Source of the DNA: Verrucomicrobiota bacterium JB022 | GTDB taxonomy: Bacteria; Verrucomicrobiota; Verrucomicrobiia; Opitutales; Oceanipulchritudinaceae | Length of the DNA stretch: 64,000 bases | Direction: 5' to 3' | Assembly (NCBI GenBank): GCA_030673845.1 | Contig: JAUTCQ010000013.1 | Span: forward strand, 102,001-166,000 | In this document: positions 41,406 to 51,342 of the stretch, in pieces | Numbering within the stretch: position 1 is the stretch's first letter | Layout of the letters: every line of letters begins with the position of its first letter | Notes under the pieces: generated by a model | Told to the model about the DNA's origin: nothing | The model's database searches: none | What the model saw: the letters and a program-made list of their open reading frames with translations, nothing else | Made by a program: the position numbers and the translations under genes

Positions 41406-41481
41406 GGGAAGGAGTGCGGGCAAACCGCTATCCTTCCTTTACAGCGCGCGTCGCACCTGCACACTGGAGCAGGTATTTGCG

Positions 41482-42489
41482 ATGCCAAAAGCGACGCCGG
41501 AGTTCAGTATCGTGGCCGAGGGCCTCAGCAAGACCTATGGCCGCGCCAAGGTCCTCCACCAGCTGAGCTTCTCCGTGCGCCCGGGAGAAGTGGTCGGCTT
41601 CCTAGGGCCCAATGGGGCCGGGAAAAGCACGACCATGCGGATCCTCACCGGGCTCATCCGGGCCGACTCCGGGGAAGCCTTCGTGGACGGCATCTCCGTG
41701 GCCCGCGAGCCGCAAAAAGTGCAGGAGCGGCTCGGCTACATGCCGGAGAACAACCCGCTGCCCGAAGACCTGCGCGTCAAGGACTACCTGCGCTTCCGCG
41801 GGCGCCTCAAAGGCCTGCACGGCAAGAAGCTGCGCACCCAGGTCAGCCAGTCGCTGGAGTGGTGCGACTTGCACCGCAAGCACAGCCGCCGCCTGATCGG
41901 GCAACTCTCCAAAGGCCTGCGCCAGCGCGTGGGCATTGCCGAGGCCGTGCTCGCCAACCCGGCCGTCACCATCCTCGACGAGCCCACCATCGGCCTCGAC
42001 CCGCACCAGATCCTGCTCATCCGCCGCCTGATCGAGCAACTACGCGGCAAGACGACCGTCATCCTCTCCAGCCACATCCTGGCCGAAGTCGAAGTCTCGT
42101 GCGACCGCGTGCTGATCATCAACCAGGGGCACCTCGTCGCTGCTGGCACGCTGGAAGAGCTGCGACACGAATTCGTGCAGGGCGAAGCCTTCGAGCTGGT
42201 CTTCAAAGGCACGCCGGAAGACCTTACGGCCGTCCTCGCCGAGCACTTCCCCACCATGCAGGTGACTCAGCACGAACCGTTGGAAGGTGACTGGCACGAG
42301 GCCCACCTCAGCGCAGGCGAGCAAGGCACCCCGGCAGAAGAGGTCCTGCGCCGCCTGCAGGAGCACCCCAACATTACCGTCCGCGAGTGGCGCGAACGCC
42401 GGGCACGCCTGGAAGACATCTTCCTCGCCGCCACCCGCCGCAGCTGGGACCTCGAAAACGCCAACCCGCACACGCACGCCGACGCCTGA
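41482..42489 (+). CDS. ABC transporter ATP-binding protein, GldA-like
   Basis: A 335-residue ATPase. Walker A is VVGFLGPNGAGKSTTMRILTG, followed by a Q-loop region (RLGYMPENNPLPEDLRVKDY), the signature IGQLSKGLRQRVGIAEAVL, Walker B AVTILDEPTIGLDP and the switch His in SSHILAEVE. A C-terminal extension of about 110 residues follows, typical of GldA and other drug/polysaccharide-type ABC-2 ATPases. It overlaps the permease gene by one base. It energises the ABC-2 permease in an operon with GldG-like, DUF4340 and AsmA-like proteins. Confidence 0.95.
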   Translation: MPKATPEFSIVAEGLSKTYGRAKVLHQLSFSVRPGEVVGFLGPNGAGKSTTMRILTGLIRADSGEAFVDGISVAREPQKVQERLGYMPENNPLPEDLRVKDYLRFRGRLKGLHGKKLRTQVSQSLEWCDLHRKHSRRLIGQLSKGLRQRVGIAEAVLANPAVTILDEPTIGLDPHQILLIRRLIEQLRGKTTVILSSHILAEVEVSCDRVLIINQGHLVAAGTLEELRHEFVQGEAFELVFKGTPEDLTAVLAEHFPTMQVTQHEPLEGDWHEAHLSAGEQGTPAEEVLRRLQEHPNITVREWRERRARLEDIFLAATRRSWDLENANPHTHADA

Positions 42490-43250
42490 TGCGCCTCTTT
42501 ACCCTCATCCACCACGAGGCCCGCAATCTCTACGCCAGCGCCTCCACCTATGTCGCCGCCGTGCTCACCCTGATGGTGATGGGCATCTGGTACAGCGTGG
42601 TGCTGTTCGACTTGGCGGCGCAGGAGCAGGAAGCGGCCCCCGCCACGCTCTTTTTCGGCTTTTTCTTCATTCCCGCGCTCGTTTTCGTGCCCCTGCTCAC
42701 CATGCGCAGCGTAGCGGAAGAGCGGCGGCTTGGCACCCTGCAGTCGCTCCTCGCCACCCCCGTCACCGCGCTGGAGGTGGTGTTTGCGAAGTTTGTGGCC
42801 GCGTATGCCTTTTACATCTTCGTCTGGGCGCTCTCGCTGGCCTTCCCGCTCATTACCGTCAATTATTTCGACCAGCCCGATGTGACGCAGCGGCTGCTGG
42901 AGACAGGGCCCCTCATCGGCGGCTACACCTTCATCGCACTTTCCGGCGCACTCTTTGTGGCGGTGGGCATCTTCAGCAGCAGCCTCACGCGCACGCAACT
43001 TGTGGCCGGGATGCTGTGTTTCAGCATTATCTTCATCCTCCTCGTCGGCGTGCCCGTGATCCAGAATACCGGCTTTGCGCCCGACCTCAACCTGCTGGTG
43101 CCCGACAGCCTGCTGGCCTACCTGCAAGTGACGCATCACTTCAACGATTTCGTGCGCGGCGTGATCGACACCCGCCCCGTCGTCTACTACCTCAGCAGCA
43201 CCCTCGTGGTCCTGGGCCTGGCCGTGCTCGTGGTGGAAAGCAAAGTGTAA
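42489..43250 (+). CDS. ABC-2 type permease, GldF-like
   Basis: A 253-residue membrane protein with six predicted helices, including YVAAVLTLMVMGIWYSVVLF, LFFGFFFIPALVFVPLLTM, VAAYAFYIFVWALSLAFPLI, GYTFIALSGALFVAVGIFSS, MLCFSIIFILLVGVPVI and YLSSTLVVLGLAVLVV. RSVAEERRLGTLQSLLATPV is the conserved coupling-loop pattern of the ABC-2/GldF group. The start ATG shares its first base with the end of the ATPase gene's stop codon. The frame is open upstream, but that part is antisense-like. The substrate is unknown. Confidence 0.92.
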   Translation: MRLFTLIHHEARNLYASASTYVAAVLTLMVMGIWYSVVLFDLAAQEQEAAPATLFFGFFFIPALVFVPLLTMRSVAEERRLGTLQSLLATPVTALEVVFAKFVAAYAFYIFVWALSLAFPLITVNYFDQPDVTQRLLETGPLIGGYTFIALSGALFVAVGIFSSSLTRTQLVAGMLCFSIIFILLVGVPVIQNTGFAPDLNLLVPDSLLAYLQVTHHFNDFVRGVIDTRPVVYYLSSTLVVLGLAVLVVESKV

Positions 43251-43254
43251 CCCC

Positions 43255-44724
43255 ATGCCCGCGCTCGACCAGTTTCGCATGACCAACCTGGGGCGGCGGG
43301 CCAACCGCCTGCTCCAGACGGCGCTGATCCTGTGCCTGCTCGGCGGGATCAACTACCTGGCGATGAACCACTACCATCGCCAGGACCTCAGCCAGCGCCA
43401 CCTCTACGCCCTCTCGCCCGAGACCCGCGCCTACCTGCGCGAGCTGGAAAACCCGGTGCGCGTGATCGTCACCTTTACCGGCAACCCGGAGACCGGCAGC
43501 GACCGCCTCAAGACCTACCTCGAAGGCCTCCTGCGCGAATACCAGGAAGCCGCCCGCATGGGGCCCAACGACATCGAAGTCGAATTCGTCAACATCTTCC
43601 AAGACCTCGCCCGCGCCGAGCAACTGCAGCAACGCTACGGCCTCCAGCAGCCCGAGGCGATCCTCGTCGTCTCCGACCAACGCCAGCGCATCCTCCTGCC
43701 GCCCGACCTCGCGGAATTCGACGGCGAAGACACCCCGACCGCGTTCAAGGGCGAGCAGGCGCTGACCAGCGCCATCCTCGAAGTCACCGCCCCCCGCCAG
43801 CCCACGATCTACTTTACCTCCGGCCACGACGAGATGCGACTCGACGACGTGAGCCCGAGCCGCGGCCTCTCCGTCGTCGCCGGGGCCCTGCGCGAGCGGA
43901 ACTTTGCCGTCGGCACCCTCGACCTCACGCAGGTCGAAAACGTGCCCGAGACGACCGACCTTGTGGTGATTGCCGGCCCGCGCGGCCCCTTTACCCGCGC
44001 CGAGCAGGAAAAGCTGCGCCGCTACCTCAACGATGAGGCGGGCCGCGTCATGCTCCTCCTCGGGCCGGGGCGCGACTACGGGCTCGACGAGCTGATCGCC
44101 AGTTGGGGGATCCGGATGGACGACATGATGGTGCTCGAAGACAGCAGCGACTTCCTCGTCGACTCCGGCAGCTACCTCATCCGCCAGTTCGCGGAGCACC
44201 CCATCACCCAGTTTCACATCAACAACGAAGTCTACGTCGTCGGCGGGCTCAGCCGGCCTGCCCGCGCCTCCGGTCAGCCCATGGGCGACGAGCGCCTGAC
44301 GGTGACCAACATCATGGGCAGCTCGGCCACCAGCTGGGGCGAGCGCGCCTACCGCACCGGCCCCGCCCGCTACGATGCCGGCGTCGACCTAGCCGGGCCC
44401 GTGCCGCTGGCCGTAGCCGCCGAGCGCCGCACCTCCTCACAGCTGCAGATCAACATCCCCGGGGGCCGCGTGGTCGCCTTCGGCTGTGGCGAGCTGTTTG
44501 CCAACCAGCGCATGAGTGCGCCCGGCAACCAGGCCCTGCTGCTGCAATCCATCAACTGGCTGCTCAACCGCGACCAGTTCCTCGCCATCCCGCCGCGCCC
44601 CGTCGACTCCTACCGGCTCACCGCCAGCCGGGGCGAGCTGCAAGAGCTGTCCCTTTACTTCCTGCTGGTGCCAGGCGCGGTTGGCCTCGCCGGCTTCATC
44701 CTCTACTGGCTGCGCCGCATCTAG
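43255..44724 (+). CDS. GldG-like ABC auxiliary protein
   Basis: A 489-residue protein with an N-terminal helix (LLQTALILCLLGGINYLAMN), a large periplasmic region and a C-terminal helix (LYFLLVPGAVGLAGFILYWL). The periplasmic part matches the ABC-type uncharacterised auxiliary (GldG/IFT52-like) domain. It opens DLSQRHLYALSPETRAYLRE and has AFKGEQALTSAILEVTAPRQ, IYFTSGHDEM, and ADLVVIAGP-like TTDLVVIAGPRGPFTRAEQE. The C-terminal AFGCGELFANQRMSAPGNQA closes it. It starts 4 bp after the permease gene. In Bacteroidota GldA, GldF and GldG belong to gliding/secretion; here the role is not established. Confidence 0.9.
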   Translation: MPALDQFRMTNLGRRANRLLQTALILCLLGGINYLAMNHYHRQDLSQRHLYALSPETRAYLRELENPVRVIVTFTGNPETGSDRLKTYLEGLLREYQEAARMGPNDIEVEFVNIFQDLARAEQLQQRYGLQQPEAILVVSDQRQRILLPPDLAEFDGEDTPTAFKGEQALTSAILEVTAPRQPTIYFTSGHDEMRLDDVSPSRGLSVVAGALRERNFAVGTLDLTQVENVPETTDLVVIAGPRGPFTRAEQEKLRRYLNDEAGRVMLLLGPGRDYGLDELIASWGIRMDDMMVLEDSSDFLVDSGSYLIRQFAEHPITQFHINNEVYVVGGLSRPARASGQPMGDERLTVTNIMGSSATSWGERAYRTGPARYDAGVDLAGPVPLAVAAERRTSSQLQINIPGGRVVAFGCGELFANQRMSAPGNQALLLQSINWLLNRDQFLAIPPRPVDSYRLTASRGELQELSLYFLLVPGAVGLAGFILYWLRRI

Positions 44725-44736
44725 GCCTTCCTCGCC

Positions 44737-46647
44737 ATGCGCTTCCGACTCACCCTCTTTCTCCTGCTGGCCAACCTGGTCGTCTTCGGCACCATCCTGC
44801 TGCTCGAGCAGCGAGGCGAAGTCGTCTCCGCCGAGTCCATCCACCGGCGCGTGCTGCCCGTTGGATTCATCGAGCAGCTGGAAGCAGTCGAGCTGAGCGG
44901 CAACCAGGCCAACCGCACCTGGACGCTCGAACGCCAGGACCGCGACTGGTGGGTGCAGGCCCCCGTGCGCTGGCCCGCCAACCGCTTTGCCCTCGAGCGC
45001 CTGCTCGACCAACTGCTGCACCTGCGTTGGGAGACCCGCTTTTCCATGCGCGAACTGGAGTCGAGCGGTCGCAGCCTCGGCGAATACGGGCTCGACCCGG
45101 CGCAGGCCACCCTCGTCCTCACCACCCCCAAGGACACCCTGCGCCTGCACATCGGCTCCCCCACCGAGTTGGGCGCCAAGCTTTACCTGCAGCTCGAAGG
45201 GCGCGACGAAGTGCTGGTGGTCGACCGTCAGCTGCTCGCCAGCCTCTTTCTGGAGCTCGACAACCTCGTCGACCACCGCGTGCTGCAGATCCACCCCAGC
45301 GAGGTGCGCCTGCTGAGCCTGCAGGAAAACGGCACCCGCGTGCGCCTGCGCGCCCAACAGGGCGAGTGGCAGCTCGAAGCCCCCGTGCAGGCCCCCGCCG
45401 ACGAGCTGGCCGTGCAGCGCGCCATCGAAGCGCTCTACCAGATGGAGGCCGCCGAATTTGTGACGCCCGACCTCGGCGAGCAGGGGCTGAACAACCCCGA
45501 CCTGCGGATCGCCCTCGAAAGCGCCCAACGCAACCAGAGCCTGCTGGTGGGCAGCCAGGTGCCAGGCAACGACCTGCCGCGCCGCCGCTTCGCCAAGCTC
45601 GAAGACCGCGACGCCGTCTTCACTGTCGCCGCCGATAACTTTGCCCTCATCGCCGGCGCCCAGGAGACGCTGCGCCAAAAACGCCTGCTCTCCTTCTCGC
45701 CCAGCCGCCTCAACACGATCGAGATCCGCCTCGACGAGCAGAAAACCACGCTGCAGAAGCTCGAAAACGGCACCTGGCAAGTCCTCTTCGATCAGCCGCA
45801 AGACGGCCTGCAATCGTCCACGGCCGATCCGCAGATCCTCAACCGCGTGATCGACGCGCTCGAAGAGCTGGAAGCCGTCTCGTTTGTGACCGACGCGCCC
45901 GCCGAGTCCGACCTGCAGCGCTTCGGGCTCCAGCAGCCGCAGCGCATCGTGACTTTGCGCCGCGAAGGCAGCGACCAGCCCCTCGTCTTGCGCCTGGGTA
46001 CCCTCGCCAGCGACCGCAACGTGATCTACGCGCAGACCAACCAGGCAGCGACCGTCTACCAAGTACGCCCGGCCATCCTTTACAACCTGCCGCTCTCCCC
46101 GCTCTTTTACCGCAACCGCATCGTTCAGACCCTGCCCAACTCGGTCGAAATCCGCCGGATGCGACTGGTCAAGGACGCAACCAACGAAGTGATCTTCGAG
46201 CGCGCCTTGGGCGAGCAACCGAGCTGGGAAGCGCTGGAGGTGCTCGAAAACGAGCCCGACCGCACGCTGATCGAGACCCTGCGCCACCAACTGCGCAACT
46301 TCGAGGTGCGCAACTATCTGCGGCGCGGCTTTACGCGGCCCTTCCAGCTCGACCCGCAGACGAGCATCCCGTGGGACTTCCGCCTCGAAGCCGATGTAAC
46401 GCAGCCGGGCTCCGCCGAAGCCCCCACACGCACCATTGTCTACTTCCTGAGCCAGCGCCGGGGCGGCATGACCCAATACGCCGCCTCGCCCGAGGCCGAC
46501 CTCGTCTTTACGCTGCCCCACTTCATGATCGAAGCGCTCGAGCCCTTCCTCGGGCCGCTCGACCAGGCTCGCGGCCCCGCCGCCATCCCCCCTGCGGCCT
46601 CCGCACCCGAAGCCGAAGCCGAGGCCGCGCCCGCCAGCGCCAACTGA
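44737..46647 (+). CDS. DUF4340 domain-containing protein
   Basis: A 636-residue envelope protein with a single N-terminal helix (LTLFLLLANLVVFGTILLLE) and a long periplasmic part. At least three repeats of the DUF4340 pattern are visible: 'v..ie.r..g...l.r....W.l..P...pad...v..ll..L' (for example WVQAPVRWPANRFALERLLD and WQLEAPVQAPADELAVQRAI). Each is followed by a 'LGE(Y/Q)GL..P...l.l' segment. DUF4340 proteins commonly follow GldG-like genes in ABC operons of diverse bacteria. The C-terminus is alanine/proline/glutamate-rich. Function is unknown; it may contact the transported polymer or lipid. Confidence 0.9.
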   Translation: MRFRLTLFLLLANLVVFGTILLLEQRGEVVSAESIHRRVLPVGFIEQLEAVELSGNQANRTWTLERQDRDWWVQAPVRWPANRFALERLLDQLLHLRWETRFSMRELESSGRSLGEYGLDPAQATLVLTTPKDTLRLHIGSPTELGAKLYLQLEGRDEVLVVDRQLLASLFLELDNLVDHRVLQIHPSEVRLLSLQENGTRVRLRAQQGEWQLEAPVQAPADELAVQRAIEALYQMEAAEFVTPDLGEQGLNNPDLRIALESAQRNQSLLVGSQVPGNDLPRRRFAKLEDRDAVFTVAADNFALIAGAQETLRQKRLLSFSPSRLNTIEIRLDEQKTTLQKLENGTWQVLFDQPQDGLQSSTADPQILNRVIDALEELEAVSFVTDAPAESDLQRFGLQQPQRIVTLRREGSDQPLVLRLGTLASDRNVIYAQTNQAATVYQVRPAILYNLPLSPLFYRNRIVQTLPNSVEIRRMRLVKDATNEVIFERALGEQPSWEALEVLENEPDRTLIETLRHQLRNFEVRNYLRRGFTRPFQLDPQTSIPWDFRLEADVTQPGSAEAPTRTIVYFLSQRRGGMTQYAASPEADLVFTLPHFMIEALEPFLGPLDQARGPAAIPPAASAPEAEAEAAPASAN

Positions 46648-46651
46648 GCCC

Positions 46652-49387
46652 ATGCGCAAGCGGCCCACCTTCCGGTTCTGTTGCCTCGTCTGCTGGCGCG
46701 GCTGCTGCCTCACGGCCAATTGCATCCTCACCGGCATCCTCGCCATCCAGGCCGTCATCGCGATCCTGTTGCTGACCTCGCCCGACCTGCCGGTCCCGAA
46801 GTTTCTCGAAAGCCGGATCAACCGCTCCTTCGAATCCCACGAACTGACCGCGAGCTGGGAGAATGCCTACATCGACTTGCGGGGCCGCCTCAGCGTCGAC
46901 GGGCTGGCGCTGCACCACCGCTTTGATCAGGACCAGCTGCTCCGCATCGGCACCGCCCGCATCGACATCAACTGGCTGGCCCTGCGCGACCGCGAAGAAG
47001 TGCTCATCGAGTCGGTCCTCGCCCGCGACATCCGCCTCTATGGCCGCAACTCGCTCGACCCGGTGCTGCGCCTGAGCAACCTGGAGCTGGACCACGGGCG
47101 CACCTGGCACCTGCAGGAAGCAGCCGGGCGCTGGCAAGGCATCAACTTTTTTGCCGCCGGCCCCATCCCCACCGAGCTGCCGCAACAGGAGCCGCAACCC
47201 GACCAGCCTCTCGCCCAGCGCCTGCGCCAAGCCGCCGAAAAAATCGAAAGCATTGCCGCCCAGCTGCCTCCTATCGAGGGCGCGGGCCTCCAAGTGCGCC
47301 TGCTGCCCGCCACCGATTCCCTGCCCGAATGGCAGGCGCAGGCCTACCTGAGCAGCGTCCAGTTCCCCGAGCCCGCAGTGCGCGTCGACGGCCTCCTGCT
47401 CGACGCCAGCGGCTGGATCAACCCCGCCTACGCCTGGCGCGAAGCGGCCCTGCACGTCCGCAACCTCCAGTATCAGGACGCGACCGCCCACCATCTTGAG
47501 CTGACTGCCCTGCCCGGCGACCCCGAGTGGCTCGCGACCGGCACCCTGCGCGTCGAAGACCTCGCCCAGCGCGACATCCGCCTGCAAAACACCCTCCTGC
47601 ACTGGCAGGCGCCCCGGCTGACCGAAGGCGAAAGCACCTGGCAACTCGAAGCCGTCACCAATGCGATCGGCGGACTCTGGACCGCCTCCGGCCAGTTCGA
47701 CACCGCCCGCAAGAGCGGCTCCATCGACCTTTTTACCGAGATCGATCCCGACAACATCCTCGGCCTCCCCCGCCTCAACCTCGAAAAGGCGCAAAAGGAA
47801 GTGCGTTTCGAAGGCACTTCGCGGGTGGAAGCGCAGATCGAGCTGCTCGAAGACGCCCAACTCGGCCCCATCGACCTTCAGGTGCGCCTCGACGGCCTCA
47901 CCGTGCGCGACGTGACCTTCGACTGGGGCGTAGCCCATGGCCGCATGGCCGACGGCTGGCTCCACCTCGAAGACATCCAAGTCACCTCGGGCGACGGCCA
48001 ACACGCCGTCGGCGCCTTCGGGCAGAGCCTCGACAGCCGCGATTTTTACCTCCGCTTCGAAGGCAACCTCTACCCCCAGTCGCTCAACCCCATGTTTGGC
48101 AACTGGTACGACAGCCTCTGGGAAGGGCTTAACATCCCTGGGCCGCCTCCCTGGGCCAGCATCCAGGTCCGCAGCAGCTGGGGCCTCGACTACGCCCACC
48201 GCCACCAGCTGGCGCTGGATATGCGCGACATCCTCTACCGCGACCAGCCGCTGGAAGTGGTGGACCTGCGTATCCGGCAAAACGACGACCAGATCCAGCT
48301 CGTACACCTCGACGCGCGCAGCGGCCCCGGCCGCGCCATCACCGGGCAAGTCTCGTGGCAGCTCGACCCGGCCGACCCCGCCTATCGCGTCCAGCGGGTC
48401 AACATCCGCAGCACCCTGCCGGTTCCCGCGCTCGAAGCCGCCCTCAAGCTCGCCCCCGGCACCGTAAGCGAGCGCCTCCAGAGCCCCAACAAACCGCCGC
48501 GCGTCGCCTTCAGCGGCCAGATTCGCACCGAGATCGAGAGCCGCACCCAAACGCCTTACATCGACTTTTCTTTCAGCAACGACACGCCGTTCACCACCTT
48601 CACCCTGCCGGTCGACTCCCTGGTGATGGAAGGCTCCCTGAAGGACAAACTGATAAGCCTGACGAAGGTAAAAGGCCAAGTCTTCGGCGGAGCGGCCGAT
48701 GCCACCGCCAACCTGAAAATGCAGCCCGAGGCCGGCCCGATCTTCGACCTGCAGCTGACCCTCAAAGACGCCAACTACACCCGCGCGATCACCTGGATCC
48801 AGAACCGAGGCAAGGACGCGCCCGAAGCCACGCCCGCCAACCCCGACGCGCCGCCCGGCCTGCTCAACCTCAGCACCACCCTCCACGGCCAGGGCGCGCA
48901 AACGGAGACCTACTCTGGCCAGGGCCACCTGAAAATTTCCGAGGCCGAGCTGCAACGCGTGCGCCTGCTCGGCGGCCTCTCCCGCCTGCTGGAGGAAGTG
49001 GGCATCACCATCACCACCTCCCCCCTGCGCGAGCTGGAGACGGAGCTGCAACTGACCTCCGGCGACCTCACCCTGCCCGATGTGAGCATCAGCGGCCCCG
49101 GCCTGCGCATCCGGGCCGACGGCACTGTATCGCTGCCCACCCAGGCGCTCGACTTCAACGTGCGCGCGTCCCCCGGCGTCATGCGCGGCACCATCGTGGG
49201 CAACGTCGTAACGGGCCTGCTCTCGCCCCTTGGCGGCGTGCTGGAGATGCGCGTGACGGGCACCCTGTCCGATCCCGACTGGGGCTGGAAATGGAACCCG
49301 TTTCGCGGCAGCGGCTCTCCCCCCGCCGAAAAAGCTAAAGAAACGGCACCTGCCCCTAAAAGCGGACCTGCAAATCGCGAACCGTAA
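46652..49387 (+). CDS. Large AsmA-like protein
   Basis: A 911-residue protein anchored by one N-terminal helix (TANCILTGILAIQAVIAILL). The remainder is a long beta-rich periplasmic chain typical of AsmA/TamB/YhdP proteins, which form bridges moving lipids between membranes. Evidence is the N-terminal FLESRINRSFESHELTASWE, many 'idl..l.l....l.g.g' strands, and a C-terminal AsmA-like segment GQGHLKISEAELQRVRLLGG, LSRLLEEVGITITTSPLREL, then GDLTLPDVSISGPGLRIRAD. Unusually, six cysteines precede the helix. It starts 4 bp after the DUF4340 gene, the last member of the ABC operon. A lipid-transport role is inferred. Confidence 0.82.
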   Translation: MRKRPTFRFCCLVCWRGCCLTANCILTGILAIQAVIAILLLTSPDLPVPKFLESRINRSFESHELTASWENAYIDLRGRLSVDGLALHHRFDQDQLLRIGTARIDINWLALRDREEVLIESVLARDIRLYGRNSLDPVLRLSNLELDHGRTWHLQEAAGRWQGINFFAAGPIPTELPQQEPQPDQPLAQRLRQAAEKIESIAAQLPPIEGAGLQVRLLPATDSLPEWQAQAYLSSVQFPEPAVRVDGLLLDASGWINPAYAWREAALHVRNLQYQDATAHHLELTALPGDPEWLATGTLRVEDLAQRDIRLQNTLLHWQAPRLTEGESTWQLEAVTNAIGGLWTASGQFDTARKSGSIDLFTEIDPDNILGLPRLNLEKAQKEVRFEGTSRVEAQIELLEDAQLGPIDLQVRLDGLTVRDVTFDWGVAHGRMADGWLHLEDIQVTSGDGQHAVGAFGQSLDSRDFYLRFEGNLYPQSLNPMFGNWYDSLWEGLNIPGPPPWASIQVRSSWGLDYAHRHQLALDMRDILYRDQPLEVVDLRIRQNDDQIQLVHLDARSGPGRAITGQVSWQLDPADPAYRVQRVNIRSTLPVPALEAALKLAPGTVSERLQSPNKPPRVAFSGQIRTEIESRTQTPYIDFSFSNDTPFTTFTLPVDSLVMEGSLKDKLISLTKVKGQVFGGAADATANLKMQPEAGPIFDLQLTLKDANYTRAITWIQNRGKDAPEATPANPDAPPGLLNLSTTLHGQGAQTETYSGQGHLKISEAELQRVRLLGGLSRLLEEVGITITTSPLRELETELQLTSGDLTLPDVSISGPGLRIRADGTVSLPTQALDFNVRASPGVMRGTIVGNVVTGLLSPLGGVLEMRVTGTLSDPDWGWKWNPFRGSGSPPAEKAKETAPAPKSGPANREP

Positions 49388-49476
49388 CTCGCTAGTAAAA
49401 GAATTTGCATTGCACCGTCTTAGGTGAATCCTCTTCATTATTCTCCCAACGCGTAAACCTTACCCAGGAGCTGGCT

Positions 49477-49923
49477 TTGGATATCAAGGAAATTAAAACC
49501 ATCGTCGATCTGATGAAGCGGTCCGACCTGACCGAATTTGAGATCGAAGAAGAAGGCCTGCGGCTGCGTATCAGCCGTAAGGGCACGACCGAATACACGG
49601 TGGCAGCTCCCCTGCCCGCCGCCGCCTATGCCCAACACATGCCGGCCCCCGTGGCTGCGGAAGCCCCCACCGCGCCCAAGGAAGAAATCGGCCGCGTGAT
49701 CAAGAGCCCCATGGTCGGCACGTTCTACGGCGCGCCGTCTCCCGACAGCCCTTCGTTCGTCAAGGCCGGCGACACCGTCAACCCCGAGTCCGTCGTGTGC
49801 ATCATCGAAGCCATGAAGGTGATGAACGAGATCAAGGCTGAGCTTTCGGGCACGATCACCGAAATCCTCGCCAAAAACGGCGAACCGGTCGAATACGGCC
49901 AACCCCTCTTCCGCGTGAAGTAG
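49477..49923 (+). CDS. accB: Biotin carboxyl carrier protein of acetyl-CoA carboxylase
   Basis: A 148-residue carrier. The N-terminal helix IKEIKTIVDLMKRSDLTEFE and EIEEEGLRLRISR is standard, followed by an alanine/proline hinge and the biotinyl domain IGRVIKSPMVGTFYGAPSPD. The biotin lysine is Lys114 in CIIEAMKVMNEIKAE. The start is a TTG at 49477, preceded by AGGAG (49466-49470) at six bases' spacing. The open frame extends to 49405 but has no comparable binding site and adds non-family sequence. It is 18 bp upstream of accC. Confidence 0.95.
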   Translation: MDIKEIKTIVDLMKRSDLTEFEIEEEGLRLRISRKGTTEYTVAAPLPAAAYAQHMPAPVAAEAPTAPKEEIGRVIKSPMVGTFYGAPSPDSPSFVKAGDTVNPESVVCIIEAMKVMNEIKAELSGTITEILAKNGEPVEYGQPLFRVK

Positions 49924-49941
49924 CGCGCCACCGCTGGCCTC

Positions 49942-51333
49942 ATGCTGAAAAAGATCCTCATCGCCAATCGCGGAGAAATCGCGCTCCGCATCATCCGCGC
50001 CTGCCGCGAACTCGGCATCGAGACGGTTGCCGTCTATTCCGAGGCCGACGAGCAGTCCCTGCACGTGCAGCTGGCCGATGGTGCCATCTGTATCGGGCCC
50101 GGGCCGTCGGGTGAAAGTTACTTGCGCCCCGAGCGCATCATCTCCGCCGCCGAAATCGCCGACGTCGATGCCATTCACCCCGGCTACGGCTTCCTTGCGG
50201 AAGACGAAGACTTCGCCGAGCAGTGCGAGGAGTGCAAAATCAAGTTTATCGGCCCCCGCTCCGAGACCATCGCGCTGATGGGCAACAAGGCCCGCGCGCG
50301 CGAAACGGTCAAGAAAGCAGGCGTGCCCACCGTGCCCGGCAGCGCCGGCGCGATTGAAGACCCCAAGGAAGCCGTGAAGGTGGCCGAGGAAATCGGCTTC
50401 CCCGTCATCATCAAGGCGGTGGCAGGCGGTGGCGGGCGCGGAATGCGCCTGGCCCACAACGCCATCACCTTCCAGAAGGAATTCAACGCCGCCAGCAACG
50501 AAGCGGCCAAGGCCTTCGGCGACGGCTCGGTCTACATCGAGAAGTACATCGAAGAGCCCCGCCACATCGAGTTCCAGATCCTGGCCGACGAGCATGGCAA
50601 CGTGATCCACCTCGGCGAACGCGACTGCTCCGTGCAGCGCCGCCACCAGAAGGTGATCGAAGAAGCCCCGAGCCCCTTCCTCACGCCCGAGCTGCGCGAA
50701 GAGATGGGCAAAGCCGCCATTGCCGCCGCCAAGGCCTGCAATTACTGGAACGCGGGCACGATCGAGTTCCTCGTCGACAAGAATCGGAACTTCTACTTCA
50801 TCGAGATGAACACGCGCATCCAGGTGGAGCACCCCGTGACCGAAGAGGTGACCGGGATCGACCTGATCAAGCAGCAGTTGCGCGTGGCGGCGGGCGAGAA
50901 GCTCCAGTACAAGCAGGAAGACGTGCAGATCAAGGCCCACGCCATCGAGATCCGCGTCTGCGCCGAAGACCCGGCCCGCAACTTCGCCCCCAGCCCGGGC
51001 GAGATCACCCTCTACTACCCTCCGGGTGGCCACGGGGTGCGCGTCGACAGCCACGTCTACGGCGGCTACCACATCCCGCCCTACTACGATAGTATGATCG
51101 CCAAGGTCATCGCCTACGGCCCCACCCGCCAGGTGGCGCTCGACCGAGGCTACCGCGCCTTGAGTGAATACTTGATCCGCGGCATCAAAACGAATATCAG
51201 TTTCTGCCGGGCAATCTTGCGAGACCCCGTGTTTGTGGAACAAGGTGCCACGACGCGTTTCATTGAAGATTTCTTCAAGCGCGCGCCCAAAGACCTCCTC
51301 GAACCGCCGCAAGGCCCCAGCGCTAACGTTTAA
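49942..51333 (+). CDS. accC: Acetyl-CoA carboxylase biotin carboxylase subunit
   Basis: ATP-grasp enzyme that carboxylates AccB-bound biotin in fatty acid synthesis. In 463 residues it has [33 protein letters not shown]-like [18 protein letters not shown] loop [16 protein letters not shown], and [40 protein letters not shown] and [20 protein letters not shown] complete the site. The length is standard. It follows accB in an operon with the Asp23-family gene 9 bp downstream. Confidence 0.97.
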   Translation: MLKKILIANRGEIALRIIRACRELGIETVAVYSEADEQSLHVQLADGAICIGPGPSGESYLRPERIISAAEIADVDAIHPGYGFLAEDEDFAEQCEECKIKFIGPRSETIALMGNKARARETVKKAGVPTVPGSAGAIEDPKEAVKVAEEIGFPVIIKAVAGGGGRGMRLAHNAITFQKEFNAASNEAAKAFGDGSVYIEKYIEEPRHIEFQILADEHGNVIHLGERDCSVQRRHQKVIEEAPSPFLTPELREEMGKAAIAAAKACNYWNAGTIEFLVDKNRNFYFIEMNTRIQVEHPVTEEVTGIDLIKQQLRVAAGEKLQYKQEDVQIKAHAIEIRVCAEDPARNFAPSPGEITLYYPPGGHGVRVDSHVYGGYHIPPYYDSMIAKVIAYGPTRQVALDRGYRALSEYLIRGIKTNISFCRAILRDPVFVEQGATTRFIEDFFKRAPKDLLEPPQGPSANV

Positions 51334-51342
51334 GCCGTCGCC

